This document shows positions 6,318-13,011 of a DNA stretch of 13,172 nucleotides, one piece after another. Both the position numbers and the translations under genes were made by a program. Position 1 is the stretch's first letter; each line of letters begins with the position of its first letter. Location: the NCBI GenBank assembly GCA_045612485.1, contig JAZKZE010000035.1, positions 1 to 13,172 of the forward strand, read 5' to 3'. The notes under the pieces are model-generated. The model was not told where the DNA came from. It did no database searches and saw nothing but the letters and a program-made list of their open reading frames with translations. This stretch comes from RGIG5327 sp045612485 (GTDB taxonomy: Bacteria > Verrucomicrobiota > Lentisphaeria > Victivallales > UBA1829).

Positions 6318-6330
6318 AACGGGTGTCCGT
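6298..6330 (+). repeat. 12-bp inverted/direct repeat around the clpC -10 box
   Basis: ACGGGCATCCGT (6298-6309) and ACGGGTGTCCGT (6319-6330) flank GCTATAATA. Each arm is itself an imperfect palindrome (ACGG-N4-CCGT), so the pair can be read as a direct repeat with 21-base period or as a 12-bp hairpin containing two G-U pairs. It is followed by ATTTTGTGTTTTT. It could be the terminator of the 254-aa gene (27 bases after its stop), an operator for clpC, or both. Confidence 0.6.
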
Positions 6331-6338
6331 ATTTTGTG

Positions 6339-6349
6339 TTTTTATACGG
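6339..6349 (+). promoter_or_regulatory. 11-mer shared with the lpxA upstream region
   Basis: TTTTTATACGG ends exactly 54 bases before the clpC ATG, as its copy does before lpxA. More ACGG/CCGT elements follow (ACGGCCGT at 6364-6371). Its role is unknown. Confidence 0.25.
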
Positions 6350-6402
6350 GACAGGAATCATTCACGGCCGTACTTCAGGGGGGAATATAAAGGAGGATCA
6401 TT

Positions 6403-9039
6403 ATGACGGAAGAAGATTTTTATAAAAAATTGACACCCAGAGCCAGACAGGTACTTTTGCTTGCCAGAAAAGAAGCAGAGAGGTTCAATCATGATTATAT
6501 CGGTCCGGAACATCTGCTTCTGGGGATCGTTGCCCTGAATGAAGGGATCGCTGTAAGCGCATTGAAAGCCTGCGGTGTCAATTTGGATAAGCTGCGTATG
6601 GAAGTGGAAATGCTTACCGGAAAAGGCGGTGCCACAAGACAGAACGGTTCTCTGCCGGTAACGCCCGATCTTCATGCAATTCTGGTTCATTCCGCTGATG
6701 AAGCGGCATCCATGAACTATAATTTTATCGGTACGGAGCATTTTCTTCTCTCTCTTCTGCGGGAAGGCAAAAGCACCTCTTCCAGGATCCTCCGCAATAT
6801 GAACGTGGATACGGAAAAAATCAAAAGGGCGGTGATGCGGGAACTGGATCCGGATTTTCTCCCCGGGGAGGGGGCGTTGGATGATGACAGCGACCGGGAT
6901 AATCCTTTTGATGACAATGAGGAGGACTCCTTTTTCCCTGATGAAGAGGAGATGAATCAGAGAAGAAACAGCAGCGGCGGACAGTATGATGCGCTTTCCA
7001 CCTACGGCAGAGATCTTACAAAGGCTGCTGAAGAGGGAAAACTTGATCCTGTTATCGGCAGAAACAGTGAGATCGCAAGAGTCATACAGATCCTTTGCCG
7101 CAGAACCAAAAACAATCCCGTACTTATCGGGGAGGCCGGGGTGGGTAAAACTGCTATTCTGGAGGGGCTTGCCCAGGCGATCGTCAACGGGAATGTACCG
7201 GATATCCTGGCTGGAAAAAAGGTCTTTGCACTGGATCTGCCCCTTATGGTGGCAGGGACACAGTACCGGGGGCAGTTTGAAGAACGGATCAAGGCTGTCA
7301 TTGATGAAGTAAAAAATTCCGGCAATGTGATTTTGTTTATAGATGAACTGCATACCATTGTGGGGGCTGGCAATGCCGGTGGCAGTATGGATGCCGCCAA
7401 TATCATCAAGCCCGCCCTTTCCCGGGGCGAACTGCAATGTGTGGGGGCAACTACTCTGGATGAATACCGTAAAGGGATTGAAAAAGATGCCGCATTGGAA
7501 CGCCGTTTCCAGTCTGTGATAGTGGAACCTCCTTCCATTGAAGATGCCATACTGATTCTTGAAGGGATAAGACCGGTGTATGAAAAACATCATGGTGTAC
7601 AGTATACCAGGGATGCCCTTGCCGGAGCTGTCAAACTTTCCGACAGATATATAAGCGGGCGTTTCCTGCCTGATAAAGCCATAGACATCATGGATGAAGC
7701 CGGGGCAAGATGCCGTATTGCCAATACCTTGAAAGCACCGGATACCTCCTCCATCCGGGAGGAGCTTAAAAAACTGTCTGCCGGAAAGGAGAAAGCCATT
7801 GCCGAACAGCATTATGAGGAAGCGGCATCCATCCGCAACAGGGAACGGGAATTGGCTGCAAAACTGGAAAAAATCGATGCGGAATGGAAAAAATCCAAAG
7901 CCGAACAGATTCCGGTCGTGGATATAGAGGATATTACGGAAGTTGTTGCCTCTCTTTCCGGTGTACCGGTTTACCAGATGCGGGAAGGGGAAACAAAAAG
8001 ACTGCTTCGTATGGAAGAGGAACTTTCCCGTACGGTGATCGGGCAGACAGAAGCGATCAGCACCATCTCCAGAGCGTTACGGCGGTCACGGGCGGATCTG
8101 CGGGATCCGGCGCATCCTATCGGCTCCTTTATTTTTCTCGGACCTACCGGAGTGGGGAAAACTCTTCTGGCAAAAGCACTTGCTGAGTTTATGTTCGGTT
8201 CTCCTGATGCTCTGATCCAGATCAATATGTCAGAATATATGGAAAAATTCAATGTAAGCAGACTTGTCGGATCTCCTCCGGGATATGTGGGGTACGGGGA
8301 AGGAGGCGAACTTACAGAAAAGGTACGCAGACATCCTTACAGTGTGATCCTTTTTGATGAGATCGAGAAGGCACATCCGGATGTTATGCAGATTTTTTTA
8401 CAGATCCTGGATGAAGGCCGTATTACCGATTCTCTGGGCAGACGTATAGATTTCCGTAACTCTGTGATCATTATGACCAGTAATCTGGGGGCGGAATCAT
8501 TATCTAAAAATTCCCGTCTGGGATTTGGCTTGGAGGATAAGAATAAAGAGGAATCCGATGCTTCCGAAAGGATCATGGAACTTGTGAAAAAGAGTTTCAG
8601 ACCGGAATTCATCAACAGAGTGGATTCTCTTGTTGTATTCAAAACTCTCTGCCGTGCCGATCTGGAAAAGATCATCCGTATTGAAATTGACCGTCTTGTC
8701 AGACGTATGAAAGAACAGAATATGGAATTTGCCTGTACGGATGAAGTGATCGATCTTCTTATCAATAAAGGATATCAGGCGGAATACGGGGCAAGACCTT
8801 TACGCAGAGCTGTGGAAAATCTTCTGGAAGATCCTCTTGCAGAAAGTATTCTGGAAGGAGCTTTCAAAGGGGCGGCAAAAGTCACGGCGAAGGTGGATAA
8901 TAACAAGATCATTTTCTTTCCTGAACTGCCGGATGTCCCGGGAAAAGAGAACAGGATCCCCCTGCCGGAAATCAAAGCGGAAGGTACTCCTTTGCAGCCA
9001 TCTTCCGGCAAACGGTCCAGAAAGAAAAAAGAAGAATAA
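6403..9039 (+). CDS. clpC: ATP-dependent Clp protease ATPase subunit ClpC
   Basis: This 878-aa Hsp100 unfoldase feeds substrates to the ClpP peptidase. Domains in order: double Clp_N repeat (about 5-145), an acidic linker (about 156-184), AAA domain 1 with Walker A GEAGVGKT (243-250) and Walker B ILFIDE (310-315), a short middle domain containing a UVR motif (about 458-493) that marks ClpC as opposed to ClpA or ClpB, and AAA domain 2 with Walker A GPTGVGKT (580-587), the GYVG pore loop and Walker B VILFDE (648-653). The LGF tripeptide at 706-708 matches the ClpP-docking loop. The C-terminal extension ends in a basic tail (GKRSRKKKEE). AGGAGG sits just before the ATG. Neither ctsR, mcsA nor mcsB is adjacent, so regulation differs from Firmicutes; adaptors are not visible. 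The Nudix gene follows after 16 bases, forming an operon. Confidence 0.96.
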   Translation: MTEEDFYKKLTPRARQVLLLARKEAERFNHDYIGPEHLLLGIVALNEGIAVSALKACGVNLDKLRMEVEMLTGKGGATRQNGSLPVTPDLHAILVHSADEAASMNYNFIGTEHFLLSLLREGKSTSSRILRNMNVDTEKIKRAVMRELDPDFLPGEGALDDDSDRDNPFDDNEEDSFFPDEEEMNQRRNSSGGQYDALSTYGRDLTKAAEEGKLDPVIGRNSEIARVIQILCRRTKNNPVLIGEAGVGKTAILEGLAQAIVNGNVPDILAGKKVFALDLPLMVAGTQYRGQFEERIKAVIDEVKNSGNVILFIDELHTIVGAGNAGGSMDAANIIKPALSRGELQCVGATTLDEYRKGIEKDAALERRFQSVIVEPPSIEDAILILEGIRPVYEKHHGVQYTRDALAGAVKLSDRYISGRFLPDKAIDIMDEAGARCRIANTLKAPDTSSIREELKKLSAGKEKAIAEQHYEEAASIRNRERELAAKLEKIDAEWKKSKAEQIPVVDIEDITEVVASLSGVPVYQMREGETKRLLRMEEELSRTVIGQTEAISTISRALRRSRADLRDPAHPIGSFIFLGPTGVGKTLLAKALAEFMFGSPDALIQINMSEYMEKFNVSRLVGSPPGYVGYGEGGELTEKVRRHPYSVILFDEIEKAHPDVMQIFLQILDEGRITDSLGRRIDFRNSVIIMTSNLGAESLSKNSRLGFGLEDKNKEESDASERIMELVKKSFRPEFINRVDSLVVFKTLCRADLEKIIRIEIDRLVRRMKEQNMEFACTDEVIDLLINKGYQAEYGARPLRRAVENLLEDPLAESILEGAFKGAAKVTAKVDNNKIIFFPELPDVPGKENRIPLPEIKAEGTPLQPSSGKRSRKKKEE

Positions 9040-9055
9040 AAAAGGGTAAGAAAAT

Positions 9056-9562
9056 ATGGAATATTTTGATCTTGTAACAGAAGATGATTCAAAGATCACC
9101 GGCAGAGCTTCAAGGGAGGAGTGTCACGGGAATCCTTCTCTGATCCACCGGGCTGTAAGGATCATGCTTTTTCATCCGGACGGACGGCTGCTTCTGCAAA
9201 AACGTTCTGTGAAAAAGAAAGTTCAGGGCGGAAAATGGGATGCTGCTGTGGGAGGTCATGTTTCCTGCGGGGAAAGTATTACTGAAGCGGTGAAAAGAGA
9301 ATTGGCGGAGGAGATCGGCATCACGCTGAAAGAAAGTGAGGAGATTTCCTTTTTCTATACCATAAAGGTACGCAATGACTTTGAATCAGAAAATATCACC
9401 TCTTTCCGTCTGACCCACAGCGGACCTTTTGGCATGCAGGAGGAAGAGGTGGATGAACTTGAATTTTTCTCTATGGATGAATTGAAAAGACTTCTGAAGT
9501 TATCCCCTGATATTTTCACACCTCTTTTGCAGAGGGAGCTGCGGGAGCATATCTTGCAGTAA
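9056..9562 (+). CDS. Nudix hydrolase (IPP isomerase-like/YfcD type)
   Basis: This 168-aa protein has a complete Nudix box starting at G67: Gly, five residues, E73, seven residues, then RELAEEIGI at 81-89, with the metal-binding glutamates E82, E85 and E86 in place. The N-terminal EYFDLVTEDD and ASREECHGNPSLIHRAV wording, followed by LLLQKRS and GGKWDAAVGGHV, is typical of the YfcD-like branch that resembles isopentenyl diphosphate isomerase. Most members are thought to be pyrophosphohydrolases of unsettled substrate, so isomerase activity should not be assumed. It starts 16 bases after clpC with GGGTAAG as a modest ribosome binding site. Its last 47 bases overlap the convergent queH gene. Confidence 0.9.
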   Translation: MEYFDLVTEDDSKITGRASREECHGNPSLIHRAVRIMLFHPDGRLLLQKRSVKKKVQGGKWDAAVGGHVSCGESITEAVKRELAEEIGITLKESEEISFFYTIKVRNDFESENITSFRLTHSGPFGMQEEEVDELEFFSMDELKRLLKLSPDIFTPLLQRELREHILQ

Positions 9563-10115
9563 ATGAAAACTCACACCCGCAGAAGTCCTGCCGGTAAAAG
9601 CCGAACTCTTTTGAAAGAAGGATGGATCGTTTGAATCCATCCTTTTTTTTGAAGTCCCAACATTCAAAATGAGGATATTTACTGCCGATATTGAAGATCA
9701 GGCGGGAATTTTTATGGGGACTTACCGTGAGTGTGGTGGCAAAGTTATATCCGTATTTTTCCGCATATTCCCCGGCTCTGCCCAGAGAATACTCAAAACA
9801 CAAGGTACATCTCCGTCCCCGCTCCGGTTCTTTCTCATAATCCGGAAGTGCTGCTGTATATTGATGCCATGCTTCATGGCAATAGGGATCCACCACAAGG
9901 GGAAGGGAGTATTTTTCAGCAAGGAAACGGACACAGGCAACTCTTTTTTCAAACTCCTCACTGCTTATGATATTGGAGTTGGAAAAATAGAGTACCACTT
10001 TTCTCTTTTCTTCCAGCAGTCTTTCCACACACGCAGAGGCACACGGGCCACAGCAGCAATGCAGAAGGAGTGTCTTTTCCTGTTTTTCAGATATTGCGGT
10101 AAACTCTTTATTCAT
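9516..10115 (-). CDS. queH: Epoxyqueuosine reductase QueH
   Basis: This 199-aa protein (DUF208 family) reduces epoxyqueuosine to queuosine in tRNA, the non-cobalamin alternative to QueG. Visible signatures: LLLHCCCGPCA near the N-terminus (C20, C21, C22, C25), ERGRRCTLCF (C103, C106), KKKDGFKRSILLSKE, and FYRQDFCGCEFS (C179, C181). The four conserved cysteines bind a [4Fe-4S] cluster in the studied homologue. A 15-residue tail after CGCEFS overlaps the end of the Nudix gene on the other strand. The gene starts five bases after the stop of the MBL-fold gene and has only a weak ribosome binding site, consistent with coupled translation. No other queuosine gene is in the window; queH may act in salvage or complete a pathway encoded elsewhere. 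Confidence 0.93.
   Translation of the reverse strand: MNKEFTAISEKQEKTLLLHCCCGPCASACVERLLEEKRKVVLYFSNSNIISSEEFEKRVACVRFLAEKYSLPLVVDPYCHEAWHQYTAALPDYEKEPERGRRCTLCFEYSLGRAGEYAEKYGYNFATTLTVSPHKNSRLIFNIGSKYPHFECWDFKKKDGFKRSILLSKEFGFYRQDFCGCEFSFTARYAPAAPSAKEV
9618..9650 (+). terminator. Intrinsic terminator for clpC-nudix, inside queH
   Basis: AAGGATGGAT (9618-9627) and ATCCATCCTT (9635-9644) form a perfect 10-bp stem with a 7-base loop, followed by six further T residues. It lies 55 bases after the Nudix stop in the right orientation for plus-strand transcripts. On the minus strand the same bases encode QueH residues K158-L166 and the adjoining lysines, a family-conserved stretch. Confidence 0.7.
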
Positions 10116-10120
10116 ATTGC

Positions 10121-11029
10121 TTACTCTTTTGCTGCGGTAAAATAGAATCCTTTCCCTTCCTGTTCCACTTTTCCGGTTCCGAGAAAGGGTATATGCGCTC
10201 CTGCAATAAGAAGACCTTTTTTTGCTGCAAGAGCAAGGATCTTTTTACGGGAGGCAACTGCAAGAGATTTATCCATATCAAAGGAAGCGCAAACTTCCGG
10301 ATCGGCAAACTGCAATTCAGCAGAATGAAGTATATCGCCGGTAAAAAGATATTTGCCGTATTCAAAAACGGTATGACCGGGAGTATGTCCGTAAGCAGGA
10401 ATACTCCGGAATATATTTTCCACCATTTTGCCCTCTTCAAAAGTTTTGATCCTGTTTGCGTATGCTTTGCGGACGAAGGCAAAAGATTTATACATGGGGG
10501 ATCCGGGGGATAGGACTGAATCATATTCTTTCCGGGATAAATAGATCACAGCATTGGGAAATACACATTTTCCGTCAAGCGTGACAAGTCCCCCGATATG
10601 ATCCGGATGAACATGGGTAAGAAGTACGGCATGGACTTTGCCCCTTTTGACATCCAGTTTTTCCATAAGGCGTACAAATTCCCCGCGTACACCGCCCATC
10701 CCGGAATCAATGAGATATATCCTGCCGTTTTTATGGATGAGAAATACGTTGATGGAGGCATCTGTTTTGGCTCCGGATGGAAAGGAAAGAGCTTTGCCGT
10801 TTTTGCTGAAAATATTTTTAGGGAGAGCATTGGGCATATCCTGAAAAGCCAGGACTCCGCTTCTCTGCGGACCGAGCCTTGTGATTTTTGTAAGGTAGGA
10901 AAGATCCCTTTTTTTGTTTTTGTCGGATTTCTGTATATTTGTCTGCGCTTGCAGAAGCAGAGTAGAAGAGAACACAAGAAGAGTGAATATTACACCGGAA
11001 GATCGTAAAAAAAAGGAAATTGTTTTCAT
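10121..11029 (-). CDS. Exported metallo-beta-lactamase-fold hydrolase
   Basis: This 302-aa protein starts with a signal peptide (basic MKTISFFLRS, hydrophobic core to about residue 26, likely cut near LLLQAQ), so it acts in the periplasm or beyond. The MBL-fold metal sites are complete: HVHPDH at 139-144, H219 in GHTPGH, D232 in FTGD, and H279 near the end. The INVFLIHKNGRIYLIDSGMGG opening is typical of MBL-fold lactonase/hydrolase relatives, not of class B beta-lactamases. The substrate is unknown; lactones, organophosphates or other esters are family precedents. It follows the anti-sigma gene by 49 bases and is followed by queH after five bases. AAGG, nine bases before the ATG, is a weak ribosome binding site. 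Its place in a sigma-E-like operon suggests a stress role, which is inference. Confidence 0.87.
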   Translation of the reverse strand: MKTISFFLRSSGVIFTLLVFSSTLLLQAQTNIQKSDKNKKRDLSYLTKITRLGPQRSGVLAFQDMPNALPKNIFSKNGKALSFPSGAKTDASINVFLIHKNGRIYLIDSGMGGVRGEFVRLMEKLDVKRGKVHAVLLTHVHPDHIGGLVTLDGKCVFPNAVIYLSRKEYDSVLSPGSPMYKSFAFVRKAYANRIKTFEEGKMVENIFRSIPAYGHTPGHTVFEYGKYLFTGDILHSAELQFADPEVCASFDMDKSLAVASRKKILALAAKKGLLIAGAHIPFLGTGKVEQEGKGFYFTAAKE

Positions 11030-11078
11030 TTTTGCAGCCTTTTATATTTTGAAATGTAAGAATTGTATTATGGAAAAT

Positions 11079-12023
11079 TTATTTTGAAGGAAGAAAATTC
11101 AGTTTTAATATTGTTTTTTCATCCCCTGTTCCGTAAAAATATTTCTGTTCCGGCTGAGGCGGGACCGGAGACAGGAGCCGGAATTTTTCTGAAGCCAGTT
11201 TCCGGACGAGAAGAACCGCTTTTTTTCTTGTAGCAGTAATGGTAAAGGATATTTTTCCGGAGGAGTCTGCGGGAGTTTTTACTACGGAATCTTTACCGGC
11301 AAGTCCGGTGAGAAGTTTCTGTATATCGGATTCTTTTACATCTTTTTTATCATAAAGCCAGAGCTGATGAACCTCTTTTCCTATATGTACAGGGTACTTG
11401 CCTGCCTGATTATTGGCTGAAACAAGAAAATGAACCGGATCAGAGGACACGGATACGGGTACAATATTACGGATATCCACTTTTCCGGAAGCGGAAGAGG
11501 TATTTCCTGCCGGTACTGCATTTTTTACTGCGGCAGCAGCACTTGCTTCCTGAGAAAGTATTTCCGGATTTTCCGGAAAACCATCCCCTCCATTATCCGT
11601 CAGCAGGAAAAGGATAAAGGAAAACAGCATAATTGCCGCCGCCGCATGGACAAAAGTTCTTCCGGAGGAGAAAAAGAGTCTTTTCTTCTTCTTATTGTTT
11701 TTTTCCTCCAGACGGATCAGATGCTGTACCCTTTCGGACATGATATTTACAAATTCCGGCGGGCACTCTTCCTGAAGAGAATCATGCAGTGCATGGGATA
11801 ATTTTTTGAAATCTTCCAATGTTTTCTGACAGAAAGAACAGTTTTGCAAATGGTGTTTTTCCTGTTCATTGAGGATATATTCCCCATCGGCAAAACTGCT
11901 GAGGTTTGCGGAGCTGATACAGTGATCCCCTGTACAGACTGCCAAATCCTGATTGGAAAACGTATGTTTTTCACATACAGCAGAAGACGATCCTTTTATA
12001 CATTCCCCTGGATTCTGTTTCAT
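11079..12023 (-). CDS. Transmembrane zinc-finger anti-sigma factor
   Basis: This 314-aa protein should bind and hold the upstream ECF sigma factor at the membrane. The cytosolic N-terminal region carries the zinc-binding anti-sigma signature H58-x3-C62-x2-C65 (HHLQNCSFC). The region is unusually Cys-rich (C8, C17, C30, C35, C62, C65, C87). A lysine-rich run (KNNKKKKR, about 108-115) precedes a single membrane segment at about 125-142, followed by a low-complexity Ser/Ala/Gly linker and a periplasmic domain (about 182-314). The periplasmic domain contains FTITATRKKAVLLVRKLASE and PVPPQPEQ; I do not recognise it with certainty. GGAG sits seven bases before the ATG. The gene follows the sigma gene by 33 bases. 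Release of sigma by proteolysis or by loss of zinc on oxidation are the two established models for this family. Confidence 0.85.
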   Translation of the reverse strand: MKQNPGECIKGSSSAVCEKHTFSNQDLAVCTGDHCISSANLSSFADGEYILNEQEKHHLQNCSFCQKTLEDFKKLSHALHDSLQEECPPEFVNIMSERVQHLIRLEEKNNKKKKRLFFSSGRTFVHAAAAIMLFSFILFLLTDNGGDGFPENPEILSQEASAAAAVKNAVPAGNTSSASGKVDIRNIVPVSVSSDPVHFLVSANNQAGKYPVHIGKEVHQLWLYDKKDVKESDIQKLLTGLAGKDSVVKTPADSSGKISFTITATRKKAVLLVRKLASEKFRLLSPVPPQPEQKYFYGTGDEKTILKLNFLPSK

Positions 12024-12056
12024 TTTCTACTCCGTATAGCCTGTTGTTATTTTTTT

Positions 12057-12740
12057 TCACGGATTGACCGTTTTTTTATTTCCTGTATTTTCTGCTGTAT
12101 TCCCGAAGGCTCCGATCCCGCTTTCCCCGGCGGGAAGATCCGTTCTGAGAAGAAAATCCTTCAGCAGTTCGCGACCTCTTGCCAGACGGGATTTTACTGT
12201 ACCGATCTTGCAATCCAGTACAGAAGCGATCCTGTCATAAGGCATATTATCCACATGCCGCAGGATCATAGCCTCCCGCAGACTTTCCGGCAGTCCGCGT
12301 AAACCGGAAAGGACATTTTTTTCTATTTCCGCCCTTTCAAGCACTTTGTCCGGGGAACCGCTTACATCCGGCAGTTCATACTCAGGAGTTTTCCCCTCCC
12401 GTGTGCGATCTGCACTGCTGTCCAGATCGGTAAGACTGACATTGATCCCCAAACCACGGCACTTGTTGTAGTGAAATTTATTCCTTGCCAGATTCATGGT
12501 GATACGGTGCATCCATGTACTGAAACTGGAGTCCCCCCGGAATGCCGGCAGTGCCTTGTATGCCCGGATAAATGCATCCTGTACCACTTCTTCCGCATCG
12601 TCCCGGTTTTCCAGCAGTCCGCAAGCAAAACGGTAGAGGATGGGTGTGTAATACCTGACCAGTACATCGAATACTTCTGTTCTGCCTTCTTTAAACTCTC
12701 TGATCAATTCTTTTTCTGTAACTTCTTCCACTTCTTTCAT
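12057..12740 (-). CDS. rpoE: RpoE-like ECF RNA polymerase sigma factor
   Basis: This 227-aa sigma-70 family protein of the extracytoplasmic-function group has only regions 2 and 4. Region 2 spans about 15-92, including DAEEVVQDAFIRAYKAL (core binding and -10 recognition) and FRGDSSFSTWMHRITMNLARN. A variable linker (about 93-137) is followed by region 4 (138-195) with LPESLREAMILRHVDNMPYDRIASVLDCKIGTVKSRLARGRE, the -35 helix-turn-helix. The FRGDS-x-F-x-TW and DCxxGTVxSR wording is very close to E. coli RpoE. A polar tail of about 30 residues, absent from E. coli RpoE, follows region 4. The ATG has GGGGGAG 7-14 bases upstream. It is the first gene of a probable four-gene operon and is preceded by a promoter of the type it should itself recognise. 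Confidence 0.93.
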   Translation of the reverse strand: MKEVEEVTEKELIREFKEGRTEVFDVLVRYYTPILYRFACGLLENRDDAEEVVQDAFIRAYKALPAFRGDSSFSTWMHRITMNLARNKFHYNKCRGLGINVSLTDLDSSADRTREGKTPEYELPDVSGSPDKVLERAEIEKNVLSGLRGLPESLREAMILRHVDNMPYDRIASVLDCKIGTVKSRLARGRELLKDFLLRTDLPAGESGIGAFGNTAENTGNKKTVNP

Positions 12741-12757
12741 ATCTATTCTCCCCCTGA

Positions 12758-12785
12758 TAAGACAATAAAATTACGGAAAAGTTCC
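12758..12785 (-). promoter_or_regulatory. Sigma-E-type (ECF) promoter of the sigma operon
   Basis: On the minus strand GGAACTT (12779-12785) is followed after 16 bases by TCTTA (12758-12762). E. coli sigma-E promoters have GGAACTT and TCTAA/TCTGA at 16-17 bases. Transcription would begin around 12751-12753, giving a very short leader in which GGGAG still lies before the ATG. The match supports autoregulation by the RpoE-like protein. Confidence 0.6.
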
Positions 12786-12830
12786 CCTCAACCTTTATTT
12801 TTTCAAGGATGAGGCCTCTTTAAGAGACAT

Positions 12831-12858
12831 AATGTACAGCAAAAAATGTTCTTTTCAA
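12831..12858 (-). promoter_or_regulatory. Possible second, housekeeping promoter of the sigma operon
   Basis: On the minus strand TTGAAA (12853-12858), 16-base spacer, TACATT (12831-12836). The -10 is a four-of-six match. ECF sigma genes often have a basal promoter upstream of the autoregulated one, but this match could be chance in AT-rich DNA. Confidence 0.3.
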
Positions 12859-12972
12859 ACGCTTTTTTATCGCTTCCAGCTCATATTAAGGGATTTTATC
12901 TATCCTTTTTTTGGTCTTTTCCAGGAGAAAAGATGATAAAAATTTTTTTTCGATTTTTTTTCACAGCTATCC

Positions 12973-13011
12973 CATAATTTTGTAAAAATGGCATATTTTT
13001 ACAAAATTATG
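12973..13011. repeat. 17-bp perfect AT-rich inverted repeat
   Basis: CATAATTTTGTAAAAAT (12973-12989) is the exact reverse complement of 12995-13011, with a 5-base loop GGCAT. No clean T-run follows on either side (the nearest long T-run on the minus strand begins about 45 bases away), so it is not a classical terminator. It could be a protein-binding site, a transcript-end structure, or a bidirectional element. Confidence 0.75.
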
